In this document: positions 28,106 to 37,091 of the stretch, piece by piece
Numbering within the stretch: position 1 is the first letter of the stretch
Layout of the letters: the number at the start of each line of letters is the position of its first letter
Origin: Streptomyces musisoli
GTDB lineage: Bacteria; Actinomycetota; Actinomycetes; Streptomycetales; Streptomycetaceae
DNA length: 64,000 bases
Reading direction: 5' to 3'
Assembly: GCF_016741855.1 (NCBI RefSeq)
Contig: NZ_JAERRH010000025.1
Coordinates: 22,476 to 86,475 of the forward strand
The notes under the pieces: generated by a model
Database searches by the model: none
What the model was told of the DNA's origin: nothing
Seen by the model: the letters and a program-made list of their open reading frames with translations, nothing else
Made by a program: the position numbers and the translations under genes

Positions 28106-28290
28106 TGCGGATCACCGGTCCTCAGGCTCGGTGTAACGCCCGGACACCAGGACGGAGTTCAACTTGGCGCGAACCCCGTCGTCGTACTCGACGACTTCCT
28201 CGCCCTGCACGCCGTCCTGACCGCCCCGTACGCCGGGCGCAATGGCTACCGCCACAGCTGGGCGCCCCAACCATGCCCGCGAGGTTCCGC
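28106..28290 (+). other. possible C-terminal gene remnant before the phosphatase
   Basis: On the plus strand a short stretch reads DGVQLGANPVVVLDDFLALH then VLTAPYAGRNGYRHSWAP, which is protein-like and G/C-biased at third positions, but no start exists upstream because the divergent WXG-like gene begins at 28105. It may be the tail of a gene truncated when the 24.9-28.1 kb segment was inserted. Confidence 0.35.
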
Positions 28291-28947
28291 ATGATCACCA
28301 CAGAACTCGTCTTCGTCCGCCACGGCGAGGCCCGGTGCAACGTCGACGGTCTGGTTGGCGGCCCGCGCACCTGCACTGGGCTGACCAACCACGGGTACGC
28401 GCAAGTCGAGCGGGCCGCGCTGCGCCTCGCCGCTGAGCACCGCGACAAGCCGTTCGACGCCCTGTACACCGGCCCCCGCATCCGCCTGCGCCAGACCGCC
28501 GAGATCCTCAGCCAGGCCCTTCGGCTCCCCATATCCACGGACGACCGTCTCGATGGTCCCGTCCATGGTGCCGCCGACGGCCAGCCCTGGACCGAGGTGA
28601 AGACGACCGCCGATGGCGGGCCGCACGCCCACCCCGACAAGCCCTGGGCTGCTGGATCCGACACCTGGAACGGCTACTTGAAGCGAGCCAGTCGCTTCTT
28701 GCGGGAACTCATCGACCAGCACGAAGGCGAACGCGTCCTGTTCGCCGCCCACGGTGAGACCGTGATCGTCGCGCACACTCTGCTCCTGGGCATCCCGCTC
28801 GGTTCCCCTTCCGGATTCACGGTCTCCCACGGGTCCATCACCCGTTGGCAGCACCACCTCAACCGGCTCGGACAGAGACGGTGGATGCTCGACCACCACA
28901 ACGACACCAAGCACCTGGCCGCCTTAGGTCAGGAGGCTGCGTCGTGA
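28291..28947 (+). CDS. histidine phosphatase family protein
   Basis: A 218-residue phosphoglycerate-mutase-type protein. The catalytic RHG motif is in LVFVRHGEARCNVDG near the N-terminus, Arg/Thr contacts are in YTGPRIRLRQTAEIL, and the second catalytic His in VLFAAHGETVIVAH. The family hydrolyses phosphate esters; here it may remove phosphate from a sugar intermediate. ATG 28291 is preferred over 28273 because a GCGAGG ribosome site lies 10 bases upstream. The next gene starts in its stop codon (GTGA). Confidence 0.88.
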   Translation: MITTELVFVRHGEARCNVDGLVGGPRTCTGLTNHGYAQVERAALRLAAEHRDKPFDALYTGPRIRLRQTAEILSQALRLPISTDDRLDGPVHGAADGQPWTEVKTTADGGPHAHPDKPWAAGSDTWNGYLKRASRFLRELIDQHEGERVLFAAHGETVIVAHTLLLGIPLGSPSGFTVSHGSITRWQHHLNRLGQRRWMLDHHNDTKHLAALGQEAAS

Positions 28948-29780
28948 TCACGCTGTCCGACGACCCGCGCCTGAACCTGGCTCGCGGCGCGCTCGGAGCG
29001 GTCCGGATCGTGCACGATCCGATGCTCCCGCCCCGCGTCCTGCGCCTGGTCAATGCCGACGGCAACGAGTTCTTCGCCAAGCAGCACAGCGAACGCGACC
29101 GGTACACCCGCGAGCTGCACGCCTATCTCGCCTGGGGATGCCACCTGATCGGCCACGTCCCCCGCGTGGTGGGCAGGCAGGACAGGACGTGCACCCTGCT
29201 GCTCACCGCGGTTCCCGGCGTACGGGTGGATACGGTCGCGCCGGGGTCGCCCGAGGAGGAGCAGGCGCACTACGAGGCCGGGCGCGTGCTGGGCAACCTG
29301 CACCATGCCACCTCGGTATCGCGTACCGGCGCCGTCGGCACGGAACTCGCCCAGCGGCTGCGCGACTGGATCGCCCGCGCAGACCGGGCCGGCCTCATGT
29401 CCACGATCGAACGCGAGCGCCTGAGCCACCACGCGGACGTCCTGGCGAACACGCTCATGGACAGCGCTGTATGCCACCTCGACTACCAGCCGAGGAACTG
29501 GCTTCTCGGGGACGACTTCGGGCTGTGCGACTTCGAGCACATGCGCCGCGACGCCCGCATCCGTGACTTCGCCCGGCTCGAGTTCCGCCGCTGGCAGGCC
29601 GCCCCGAACCTCCGGACGGCGTTCTTCGCCGGGTACGGGGAGCCCCTGAACGACACCGAGCAGCGGCTGCTGGAGTCCTTCGGCGCGATCGAGGCCGTCA
29701 CCGCGCTGGTCCGCGGGCACGAGCAGGAGGACCTCGCCCTCAGCACCCACGGCCGGACGGTTCTGGCCCGCCTCGCCTAA
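28944..29780 (+). CDS. APH-family phosphotransferase
   Basis: A 278-residue kinase-fold protein from GTG 28944, overlapping the phosphatase by four bases and preceded by AGGAGG. N-lobe lysine lies in NEFFAKQHSERDRYTREL; the catalytic loop is AVCHLDYQPRNWLL, with Leu where Gly is usual in HGD, and the metal site is GLCDFEHMRRDARIRDFA. It should phosphorylate a small alcohol or amino sugar. It is the second of two translationally coupled genes that start the 28-33 kb operon. Confidence 0.8.
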   Translation: MITLSDDPRLNLARGALGAVRIVHDPMLPPRVLRLVNADGNEFFAKQHSERDRYTRELHAYLAWGCHLIGHVPRVVGRQDRTCTLLLTAVPGVRVDTVAPGSPEEEQAHYEAGRVLGNLHHATSVSRTGAVGTELAQRLRDWIARADRAGLMSTIERERLSHHADVLANTLMDSAVCHLDYQPRNWLLGDDFGLCDFEHMRRDARIRDFARLEFRRWQAAPNLRTAFFAGYGEPLNDTEQRLLESFGAIEAVTALVRGHEQEDLALSTHGRTVLARLA

Positions 29781-29812
29781 GCCACCCCTCCCCTGGATTC
29801 CTGGAGATCTCC

Positions 29813-30814
29813 GTGTCACAGCACCCATCCCACCTGACCACCGCCGTCCCCCGGCGGGCTGTGGTGACCGGCGCCGCCGGCTTCATTGGCTCCCATCTCG
29901 CACACGCCCTCGTCCAGGCCGGCGCTGTCGTCGTCGGCGTCGACCGGCGCGACCCGGCCACCGACCCCACGGCCGCGGCGAATCTCGCCGTCGTGCGGGG
30001 GCTCCCGGGGTACATGCACGTCACCGCCGACCTCCTCAGCTGCGCGATCGAGCCGCTTCTCATCGATGCGAACGCCGTCTTCCACCTGGCGGGCATCCCT
30101 GGGGTGCGCCCCTCCTGGGGACCGAAGTTCAGCGAGTACGTCGCCTCCAACGTCCTCGCGACCCACCGCGTCATGGACGCCGTCGCCCGTATGGGCACTC
30201 CCAGGCTCGTGGTGGCCTCGTCCTCCAGCGTCTACGGCTCCACCGACGGCGGTGCGAGCGTGGAGACCGACAGGCCCCAGCCGGCATCTCCGTACGCGGT
30301 AACGAAACTCGCCGAGGAGCAGCTCTGCCTCGCACACTCCGCCCAGGCCCACTGCCCCACCAGCGTCGTCGCCCTGCGGTACTTCACCGTCTACGGCCCC
30401 CGGCAGCGCCCCGACATGTTCACGCACCGCGCCCTCACGGCCGCCCTGACCGGCCAGCCGCTGCGCTTGTTCGGGGACGGCCACCAGCGCCGGGACTTCA
30501 CGTACATCGACGACGCGGTGGCCGCCACCATCGCCGCGGCCACCAGTCCGACGGCCAGCGGGGTGATCAACGTAGGGGGTGGTTCGAGCGCCTCCCTGCT
30601 CGAAGTGATCAACATCGCGAACAGCCTCGCCGGGCGCGAGATCCAGGTTCACCAGGAGAACCCGCGCCGCGGCGACGTCCTCACCACCCGCGCTAACCCC
30701 GGCCGTGCCTACGAGGTCCTGGGCTGGCAACCCCAGGTCGACCTCCACAACGGCATGCGGGCCCAGATGCAGGCGCTGACCGCCGAGTCCGCCGCGTTCG
30801 GCCGCGCGGCATGA
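29813..30814 (+). CDS. NAD-dependent sugar epimerase/dehydratase (extended SDR)
   Basis: A 333-residue protein from GTG 29813 after a TGGAG site. The NAD motif is VVTGAAGFIGSHLAHAL, the active site Ser and YxxxK are in SSSSVYGS and SPYAVTKLAEEQ, and RYFTVYGPRQRPDM is the usual substrate-domain signature. The family acts on NDP-sugars (UDP-glucose/UDP-glucuronate 4-epimerase, or dehydratases). It lies between a phosphotransferase and the adenosylhomocysteinase-like gene and should supply a nucleotide sugar to the cluster. Confidence 0.9.
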   Translation: MSQHPSHLTTAVPRRAVVTGAAGFIGSHLAHALVQAGAVVVGVDRRDPATDPTAAANLAVVRGLPGYMHVTADLLSCAIEPLLIDANAVFHLAGIPGVRPSWGPKFSEYVASNVLATHRVMDAVARMGTPRLVVASSSSVYGSTDGGASVETDRPQPASPYAVTKLAEEQLCLAHSAQAHCPTSVVALRYFTVYGPRQRPDMFTHRALTAALTGQPLRLFGDGHQRRDFTYIDDAVAATIAAATSPTASGVINVGGGSSASLLEVINIANSLAGREIQVHQENPRRGDVLTTRANPGRAYEVLGWQPQVDLHNGMRAQMQALTAESAAFGRAA

Positions 30815-30838
30815 GCTGCAGGACCAGTAGGAGTTGCA

Positions 30839-31958
30839 GTGGAGAGTCCTGAGAAAGCGCGGCTGGACGCCTTCTTCCGGCAGATCACTACGCTTCCCCG
30901 CCGGGGACTGCGTCACCACCCTGATCATCACGCACCTGCTTTCCGAGCGGCCGGCGTTCCTCCGCGCGATGGCCGCCACGTCCACGGTCGGTGCTGTCCT
31001 GCCCAAGCCCAAGTCCGTGGACCAGCCGACGCTGGAGGTCGTCCGTCGTGCCTTCACCGTCCATGACCTCAGCCGAGAGCTGTTCGCGGACTCAACCAGG
31101 GCATTGGACTATCGGGAGGACACGGCCGGCGGCCGGAACGTCATCCTGGTGGACATCGGCGGCTACTTCGCGCCGTGCCTCGACACCCTGGTGGAGAAGT
31201 TCTCCGGCCGCATGCTCGGCATCGTCGAGGACACCGAGAACGGACACCAGAGGTACGCGGCACTCGACCACCTGCCCTGTCCCGTCGTCTCGGTGGCCTG
31301 CTCCCCGCTGAAGGACTGCGAGGATCACCTCGTGGGCCGGTCCATCGTCTTCTCGACCGACGCGCTGGTGCGTGCCCGCGGCGACATCCTGACCAGCCGA
31401 AACGCCTGCGTCATCGGGTTCGGCAAGGTCGGCCGAGCCATCGCTCAGACGCTACGTGCCCAGGACCTGCGCGTCACCGTGCACGACACCGACCCGGTCA
31501 AGAGGGTGCAGGCGCACTCCCAGGGCTTCCGTACGAGCGCATCGACGGCGGACGCGCTCGGAGACGCGGAACTCGTCCTGTGCGCCACCGGCAACCTCGC
31601 CCTGCGCCAAGGCGACTTCGCCGCCCTGCGCAACGGGGCGTACGTCGCCTCGGTGACGTCCTCGGAGGACGAACTCGAACTCGGCAGCCTCGACGGGCTG
31701 TACCAGCGCACCCCGGTCGGCGAACACCTGACGCGTTACGAGATCACCGGCCACTACTTCTACGTCCTCGCCGACGGCGGCGCCGTCAACTTCGTGCACG
31801 GCGCCGCCGTCGGCACCTACATCCATCTCGTCCAGGCCGAGATACTCGCCGCCACCGCAGCCCTCAGTCAGGGCCGCTTCCAGCCCGGCCTCCACGAGAT
31901 GCCCGCACCCGACCGCCAGGCCATCGCCAGGATCTGGTTCGACTACTTCAACAGGTGA
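30839..31958 (+). CDS. adenosylhomocysteinase-like NAD-binding protein, apparent frameshift near 30890
   Basis: About 370 residues. The main frame (from about 30891) reads a catalytic-domain-like part, an S-adenosylhomocysteine-hydrolase-type NAD fold (NACVIGFGKVGRAIAQTLRA, VTVHDTDPVKR) and the end of that family (AAVGTYIHLVQAEILAAT). The natural start is probably GTG 30839, 6 bases after GTAGGAG, reading ESPEKARLDAFFRQIT; a one-base excess near 30890 is needed to join this to RFPAGDCVTTLIITHLL. The N-terminal adenosine-binding half is much shorter than in true SahH (about 430-480 residues), so the reaction may differ, for instance oxidation of a sugar hydroxyl with bound NAD. Confidence 0.7.
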
Positions 31959-31962
31959 TCCC

Positions 31963-32529
31963 ATGCCACCGTCCGCCCACCACATCCGCGCCACCGTTGA
32001 GGCGTACCTCACCCGTTACCCGTCTGAGCGCGATGCCCTGGCTCCGCTCTTCGACGTTCTCGCCGGCGAGGAGGACCCGACCAGCCGGAAGACGTTTCCC
32101 ACGCACGTGACCTGCAGCGCCATCGTCATCGACAGCAGTAGCCGGGTGTTGCACATCCAGCACAACGCGACGGGCAAGGCCCTCGCGCCGGGCGGACACA
32201 ACGAGCCGGGCGACCAGAATCTTCCCGGTGCCGCCCTGCGCGAGCTGTTCGAGGAGACCGGCATCCCTCACAACGCCGTCGTCCCCCTACCGGGATTCGA
32301 GACCGTGCCCCTGGACATCGACGTACACGGCATCGCCGCCAACGCTGCGAAGGGCGAGCCGGCGCACCAGCACGTGGACTTCCGCTGGGTCTTCCTTCTG
32401 CGGTCCCAACACGCGGTGACGCTCCAGGCCGAAGAGGTCAGTGACTACGAGTGGCGGTCGTTCGAGGACTCCGCCTCGCCCACCGTCCGCGCCAAGCTGG
32501 CCCTCCTCCCCCGCCTCACTCATTCCTGA
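31963..32529 (+). CDS. NUDIX hydrolase
   Basis: A 188-residue protein; the ATG lies five bases after the preceding stop. The NUDIX box is PGGHNEPGDQNLPGAAL-RELFEETGI, with the REXXEEXG core intact and the GGHxEPGD form usual in one subgroup. The N-terminal 45 residues are helical and precede the beta-grasp. NUDIX enzymes cleave X-linked nucleoside diphosphates (NDP-sugars, NTPs). It is the first of five NUDIX-containing genes in this cluster and directly precedes the cytidylyltransferase. Confidence 0.88.
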   Translation: MPPSAHHIRATVEAYLTRYPSERDALAPLFDVLAGEEDPTSRKTFPTHVTCSAIVIDSSSRVLHIQHNATGKALAPGGHNEPGDQNLPGAALRELFEETGIPHNAVVPLPGFETVPLDIDVHGIAANAAKGEPAHQHVDFRWVFLLRSQHAVTLQAEEVSDYEWRSFEDSASPTVRAKLALLPRLTHS

Positions 32530-32551
32530 CCCTCACCGACGGGAGTCTGCC

Positions 32552-33322
32552 GTGGCCGCCACCACAGCCGCACCACCGAACACCACGCACCGCCACCACA
32601 TCGCCGTCATCCCCTGCCGCTGGGGAGCGTCCCGGTTTCCGGGGAAGCCCCTGGCCCAGCTCGGGTGCAAGCCGCTGCTGTGGCACGTCCATCAGCGCTG
32701 CCTGGAGGCGAAGCGCCTCGACAGCGTGGTCGTCGCCACCGATGACGAGCGCATCGAGGAGGCGTGCCACGAACTGGGCATCGAGTGCGTGCGCACCGAA
32801 AGACACCTCACCGGCACCGATCGGGTCGCGGAGTGCGCGGAGCGTCTGCCCGCCGACGCGTACATCAACGTCCAGGGTGACGAGCCGTTCATCTCGCCCG
32901 CCGCGATCGACGCCGTCTCCGAAGCCCTAGAGCAGCTGGTGCCCGGAACGCTCGCAGTGAACGCGTACACGGAGCTTCAGGACGTGGGTGCCGTCCTGGA
33001 CCACAACGTCGTCAAGGTCGTCGTCGATACACAGCGCAACGCCCTGATGTTCTCCCGGCAGCCGATCCCCTACCCGCGCGGGGACCGGCCAAGCTACCTG
33101 CGTCAGCTCGGTCTCTACGGCTTCACCGGGACAGCCCTCAACTTGTTCCGGCACCTCCCGCAGGGGCCGTTGGAGCGTACCGAGGGCGTGGAGATGCTGC
33201 GCTTCGTCGAACACGGCCACGGCGTACGGATGCTCCCTGTCATAGACGACGGTCTCGCGGTCGACACACCGGAGGACCTCGCGAGGGCCAACATGCTCCT
33301 TCGCTCCCAGCCGGTCCGATGA
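32552..33322 (+). CDS. kdsB: 3-deoxy-manno-octulosonate cytidylyltransferase-like protein
   Basis: A 256-residue protein from GTG 32552 with GGGAG upstream. The CMP-Kdo synthetase signature is strong: IAVIPCRWGASRFPGKPLAQ (CTP loop), VVVATDDERIEEACHELG, the sugar and metal site HLTGTDRVAECAE, and INVQGDEPFISPAAID. KdsB joins CTP and Kdo to give CMP-Kdo for lipopolysaccharide, which Gram-positive bacteria do not make. The family also includes enzymes that use other keto-acid sugars. Here it probably activates a 2-keto-3-deoxy sugar or a related acid for the glycosyltransferases. Confidence 0.85.
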   Translation: MAATTAAPPNTTHRHHIAVIPCRWGASRFPGKPLAQLGCKPLLWHVHQRCLEAKRLDSVVVATDDERIEEACHELGIECVRTERHLTGTDRVAECAERLPADAYINVQGDEPFISPAAIDAVSEALEQLVPGTLAVNAYTELQDVGAVLDHNVVKVVVDTQRNALMFSRQPIPYPRGDRPSYLRQLGLYGFTGTALNLFRHLPQGPLERTEGVEMLRFVEHGHGVRMLPVIDDGLAVDTPEDLARANMLLRSQPVR

Positions 33323-33887
33323 CTGGCCGGTCTCCGCTGCTCCCTGAGCCCGCAGGAAAGGCGCTGCCCGCCCGTCACGGCAGCCCTGGGCACGGGGCCC
33401 GAAAACCCAAGCACCACACGCGTACCCAACATCGGCGTGTCGGCCACCGGTCGATCGGTGGGCGTCCGGGCCGAACAAGGATCCGTGGGCTCTACATGCG
33501 ACGTCGAGCGCTCCATCTCGGGGTTTCGGCAAAGTCTCAAACACGCGTGTTCGATATCGGGGTCCACCTCGTTGACCTCGGTGTCGTCGTACACGGCACA
33601 CAGATCAGGGATGGAGGACCCCAGTTGCGCGCAGCCGACACACGCGAGTTCAACCAGGACGGCGCAGTTTCTCCTCCGCTGCCAGCGAGGATCCAGTACG
33701 CAGGGCAGCGCTCCGCTAACTCCCTCGCTCAAGCCTCCTTCCGCAAGCACTGCACCAAGGACCCGAAGGTGCCGCACCGCATCATCGGCATGTCCCGGCG
33801 TACCGACAGCCAGGCGGTGTTACTCCGACTGCGGAGGCTTGACGTTCGCACGCCCGGCTCGGCACGACCGGATACGAGGTGGGCGGC
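33323..33887. other. 565-base gap, no confident gene
   Basis: The gap separates the kdsB-like gene from the ABC transporter. Both strands have open frames; a minus-strand stretch around 33545-33640 (LCAVYDDTEVNEVDPDIEHA) has coding-like bias but no start or family. Short frames were checked for a ribosomally made peptide precursor; none showed a leader-core pattern. The transporter promoter is likely here. Confidence 0.4.
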
Positions 33888-35894
33888 ATGAGCGAGTCCA
33901 CCGATGCAGCCGCTGACACCATTCCGGCACCGCGGTCCGCCTTCCTGCCCCTGCCGCCGACGACCGTGCCCGCCGGGCCGGAGGACGGCGACGTGACCGA
34001 TGCGATGGAGGAGGCGTACTGGTCCGTCCACGACGGCGCCGCCGCCAGCGCCACGGTGCGCCAGGTTCTGGCCCGTCTGCCCAGGATCACCGCCCTGATC
34101 GGGCGGCTTGCCTGGCAGGCGGACCGCGCGTCCACCCTCACGGCCGTCGTCTGCCAGCTGGCCTCGGCCGCCATGGCGGCCTTCGGGCTGATCGCCTCGG
34201 TCGGAGTGCTCCAGCACCTGTTCGCCCAGGGGCCCACGCCCGATCGCGTACGCGCAGCCATTCCACAGATCCTCCTCGTGGCAGGTTTCCTCGCTGCCCG
34301 GGCCCTGCTGGAAGCCGCCGTCTCGGTGGCCCAGGCGCGCGTCACGCCCAAAATCCGCACCGCGCTCGAATGCGAGTTCCTGAGCCTCACCGCACACGTA
34401 CGGCTGGAGGCCGTGGAGGACGCCGACTGGCACGACGAGGTGCACCGTGCCAACGACCGCGGGCTCTTCTACGCCCGGATGATCGTCGGGCAGGCCGTCT
34501 CCCTGGCCTCCGCGGCCCTCGGCCTCATCGGCACCGCCGGCGTCCTGAGCATCCTCCACCCCGCCCTGCTCCCACTGCTGTTGCTGTCCGTCCTGCCGGT
34601 GGGAGCAGCCGCCGTGCACAGCGCGCGGGCCCGCTTCCACTCCTTCAAGCGCTGGAACGCGCTGCAACGCCGCGTCCGGGTCTTCTCCTGGCTGCTGCTC
34701 GACGTGGACGCGGCCGCGGAGCTGCGCTCCGACACGGCCCAGGACGCCCTGCTGGACGAGCACCGCCGCCTGACCGTCAAGATCGCCGAAGAGGACACGC
34801 GCCTAGGCGTGAACTCGGCCCTGATCAACCTCGCCGGCCGAGCGGTGGGCGGAGTCGGCACCGGCATCACGTACACCGCGCTGGCCGCCATGCTCATCTC
34901 AGGGTGGCTCCCATTGGCCGCCGGGGCCGGCGCGGTCCTGGCCATCCAATCCGGACGGTCCTCCCTGACCCAGCTCATCGAGTTCGCCCACCTCGTCTAC
35001 GAGCACGCCCTGTGGGTCGACGACCTCCTCTCCGTCCAGGAGCGCAGTCGCCGTCTCCTGCCCCGTACGGCCGATGTGCGGGCGCCGGAGAAAGTGAAGG
35101 AGATCACCGTCAAGGACGTCCACTTCACCTACCCCGGCAAGGACACACCGGCGCTCGACGGGGTCTCCTTCACGCTCCGCGCCGGGGAGACGGTGGCGTT
35201 CGTCGGCCTCAACGGATCGGGCAAGTCCACCTGCGCCAAGGTGCTGGCCGGCCTGTACGAACCGCAGCAGGGCAGCGTGAGTTGGGACGGCATCGATGTC
35301 CGCGAGATGGACGCGAAGTCGGTGCACCGGCAGGTCGCCTGTGTGCTGCAGGACCCGGTGCGGTTCCCCTTCAGCGCCCTGTCGAACATCACCGCCGGCA
35401 CCGGCACGCTCACCGAGGCCGAACCCCAGCGCGCCATGGCCGCCGCACGGGCCGCAGGAGCCGACGGGGTCATCGCCGCACTTCCCGCTCAGTGGAAGAC
35501 GCTGCTGTCGAAGCGGTTCAAGGGCGGGCAGCAGCTCTCCGGCGGGCAATGGGCGAAGATGGCTGTCGCCCGGGGCCTGTACAAGGCGGCGCCGCTGCTG
35601 CTCCTGGACGAGCCGACGGCGAGCATGGACCCGCCGTCCGAGCATGCCGTGTACGAGGCGGTTCTGCGCGGCCGACTGCGCACCGACCAGATCACGGTGC
35701 TGATCTCCCACCGGCTCGCCAGCGTCGTCGACTGCGACCGCATCCTCGTCTTCGACAGCGGCCGCATCGTCGAATCCGGATCCCACGACGAGCTCATGGC
35801 CACGGGCGGCGACTACGCCGCCATGTTCACCCTGCAGGCCAGCGGCTACCAGCCCGGCGCAGCCTCAGCCGCAGCCGAGGAGGCGGGCCGGTGA
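33888..35894 (+). CDS. ABC transporter, fused permease and ATPase (exporter type)
   Basis: A 668-residue half-transporter. The N-terminal 360 residues carry about six hydrophobic helices (e.g. VVCQLASAAMAAFGLIASVG, AALGLIGTAGVLSILHPALL). The ATPase has Walker A GLNGSGKSTCAKVLAG, signature QQLSGGQWAKMAVARGL and Walker B LLLLDEPTASMDPPSE, then the switch His in TVLISHRLASV. It should export the cluster product or a lipid-linked intermediate as a homodimer. ATG 33888 is chosen over an in-frame GTG nine bases earlier because a GAGGTGGG site fits it better. Confidence 0.92.
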   Translation: MSESTDAAADTIPAPRSAFLPLPPTTVPAGPEDGDVTDAMEEAYWSVHDGAAASATVRQVLARLPRITALIGRLAWQADRASTLTAVVCQLASAAMAAFGLIASVGVLQHLFAQGPTPDRVRAAIPQILLVAGFLAARALLEAAVSVAQARVTPKIRTALECEFLSLTAHVRLEAVEDADWHDEVHRANDRGLFYARMIVGQAVSLASAALGLIGTAGVLSILHPALLPLLLLSVLPVGAAAVHSARARFHSFKRWNALQRRVRVFSWLLLDVDAAAELRSDTAQDALLDEHRRLTVKIAEEDTRLGVNSALINLAGRAVGGVGTGITYTALAAMLISGWLPLAAGAGAVLAIQSGRSSLTQLIEFAHLVYEHALWVDDLLSVQERSRRLLPRTADVRAPEKVKEITVKDVHFTYPGKDTPALDGVSFTLRAGETVAFVGLNGSGKSTCAKVLAGLYEPQQGSVSWDGIDVREMDAKSVHRQVACVLQDPVRFPFSALSNITAGTGTLTEAEPQRAMAAARAAGADGVIAALPAQWKTLLSKRFKGGQQLSGGQWAKMAVARGLYKAAPLLLLDEPTASMDPPSEHAVYEAVLRGRLRTDQITVLISHRLASVVDCDRILVFDSGRIVESGSHDELMATGGDYAAMFTLQASGYQPGAASAAAEEAGR

Positions 35895-36052
35895 ACCGCT
35901 CACCGGCCGAGGAACGCCGGAGCTCGCCCCGGCCGAGGTGCTGCTCGAGGGGATCGGACTGTGGTGAGCCTGCCTCCGCGCCGGCCAGCGAACCGCCACC
36001 GGCCCCAGTCGGCCGCCCCCGCCTTTGCATCCCGACCTCAAGGAGCCTGTGA
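35891..36052 (+). CDS. small bridging ORF between ABC and NUDIX genes
   Basis: A 53-residue frame starts with GTG inside the ABC stop (GTGA) and ends in TGATG shared with the double-NUDIX start. Composition is Arg/Ser/Pro-rich with three Cys and no motif. The double overlap could mean translational coupling, or be a chance frame in a short spacer; the real ribosome site for the NUDIX gene (AGGAG at 36041) lies inside it. Confidence 0.25.
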   Translation: MNRSPAEERRSSPRPRCCSRGSDCGEPASAPASEPPPAPVGRPRLCIPTSRSL

Positions 36053-36939
36053 TGACCGTGTCCGACGACCCGCGCGGGACTGCTGCGCTGCTCGTTGACT
36101 CGCGTGGCCGTTACCTGCTGCACCTGCGCGACGCCAACAAGAAGATCTGCGACCCGGGAACGTGGAGCATCCCAGGCGGCGACCGCGAAGGAACGGAGAC
36201 CTCACGTGAGGCGGTGGAGCGGGAACTGCTGGAGGAGACCGGCCTGGTGGTTCCGCTGGAGGAGTTCACGGTGGTCGACTCCCTGGGCCCCGACGGGACC
36301 AAAGGCAGCATTCGCGTTTACCTCGGAACCTGGGACGGCAACGCCGACGAATTGCCCTGTCCCGAGGGCATCATGTTCCGCCATTTCGACGCCGCCACCA
36401 TCCCGTACCTGACGATGTGCCCGTGGACGAAGGAGGTCATCGACCTCCACCAGGCCCAGGCCCCCACCCGGCCCCCCGTACCGGCGCAGGCTCGACCCGG
36501 AAGTCAGGCACGCCTCAACGTCGTCGGCGTGCACCTCTACCTCGAGCAGGACGGCAAGGTACTGCTGGGCCTCCGGCACCCCGACGCCGCCTTCGCGGCC
36601 TCCACCCACCACTTCCTGGCCGGCCACTGCGAACAGGAATCCGCCATCGCCTGCCTGATCCGCGAGGCACAGGAAGAAGCCGGGGTCGCAATCGCCCCGG
36701 CAGACCTGGAGCTGGTCCACGTCGTCCACCTCGTGGACCACCCCGGCGGGCAGCCCCGCATGGGGCTCGTGTTCCGCGCCCAGAAGTGGACGGGAACGCC
36801 GGAGGTACGCGAGCCCGACCGCTGCGTGTCCTGGGGCTGGTGGCCCTCCGACGCCCTCCCCGACAAGATCGTCCCGTACACCCGCGCCGCGATCGAGGGC
36901 ATCCGGGCCGGCCGCCTCTACACCGAATTGGGGTGGTGA
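36052..36939 (+). CDS. tandem double-NUDIX protein
   Basis: A 295-residue protein with two NUDIX domains. Domain 1 (residues about 8-130) has a perfect box, GGDREGTETSREAVERELL-EETG. Domain 2 (about 155-285) has GHCEQESAIACLIREA-QEEAG, one residue shorter than the canonical box (GHxExES form). Both keep the REXXEEXG core. A paralogue with the same layout is at 39786. Fused NUDIX pairs are uncommon; the two sites may act on successive or paired nucleotide-linked substrates. AGGAG lies 7 bases before the ATG. Confidence 0.87.
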   Translation: MTVSDDPRGTAALLVDSRGRYLLHLRDANKKICDPGTWSIPGGDREGTETSREAVERELLEETGLVVPLEEFTVVDSLGPDGTKGSIRVYLGTWDGNADELPCPEGIMFRHFDAATIPYLTMCPWTKEVIDLHQAQAPTRPPVPAQARPGSQARLNVVGVHLYLEQDGKVLLGLRHPDAAFAASTHHFLAGHCEQESAIACLIREAQEEAGVAIAPADLELVHVVHLVDHPGGQPRMGLVFRAQKWTGTPEVREPDRCVSWGWWPSDALPDKIVPYTRAAIEGIRAGRLYTELGW

Positions 36940-37091
36940 CCGTGGCCTCTGCCCGAAGCACCTCAGTGGATGCGGGCCCGCAGCGGCTCGGCAGCCGCCC
37001 GGTGCTGCCAGGGGCGTCATACCGGATTGCCCCTACCTCGGGCGTTGCTGTTCACCGAGCGCCCGGGAGAAGCCGAGGAGGGACGCCGTGA
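36936..37091 (+). CDS. small bridging ORF between NUDIX and MFS genes
   Basis: A 51-residue frame from GTG 36936 overlaps the NUDIX stop (GTGA) and its own stop overlaps the GTG of the next gene (GTGA). It begins TVASARSTSVDAGPQRLGSR and has no recognisable domain. As with the frame at 35891, it may be only a coupling spacer. Its arrangement at both ends is its sole support. Confidence 0.25.
   Translation: MTVASARSTSVDAGPQRLGSRPVLPGASYRIAPTSGVAVHRAPGRSRGGTP

Noticed and set aside
33323..33887. Possible RiPP precursor peptide before the ABC transporter
   Set aside because: No short frame shows a leader-core pattern, an FxLD motif or a good ribosome site in this gap.
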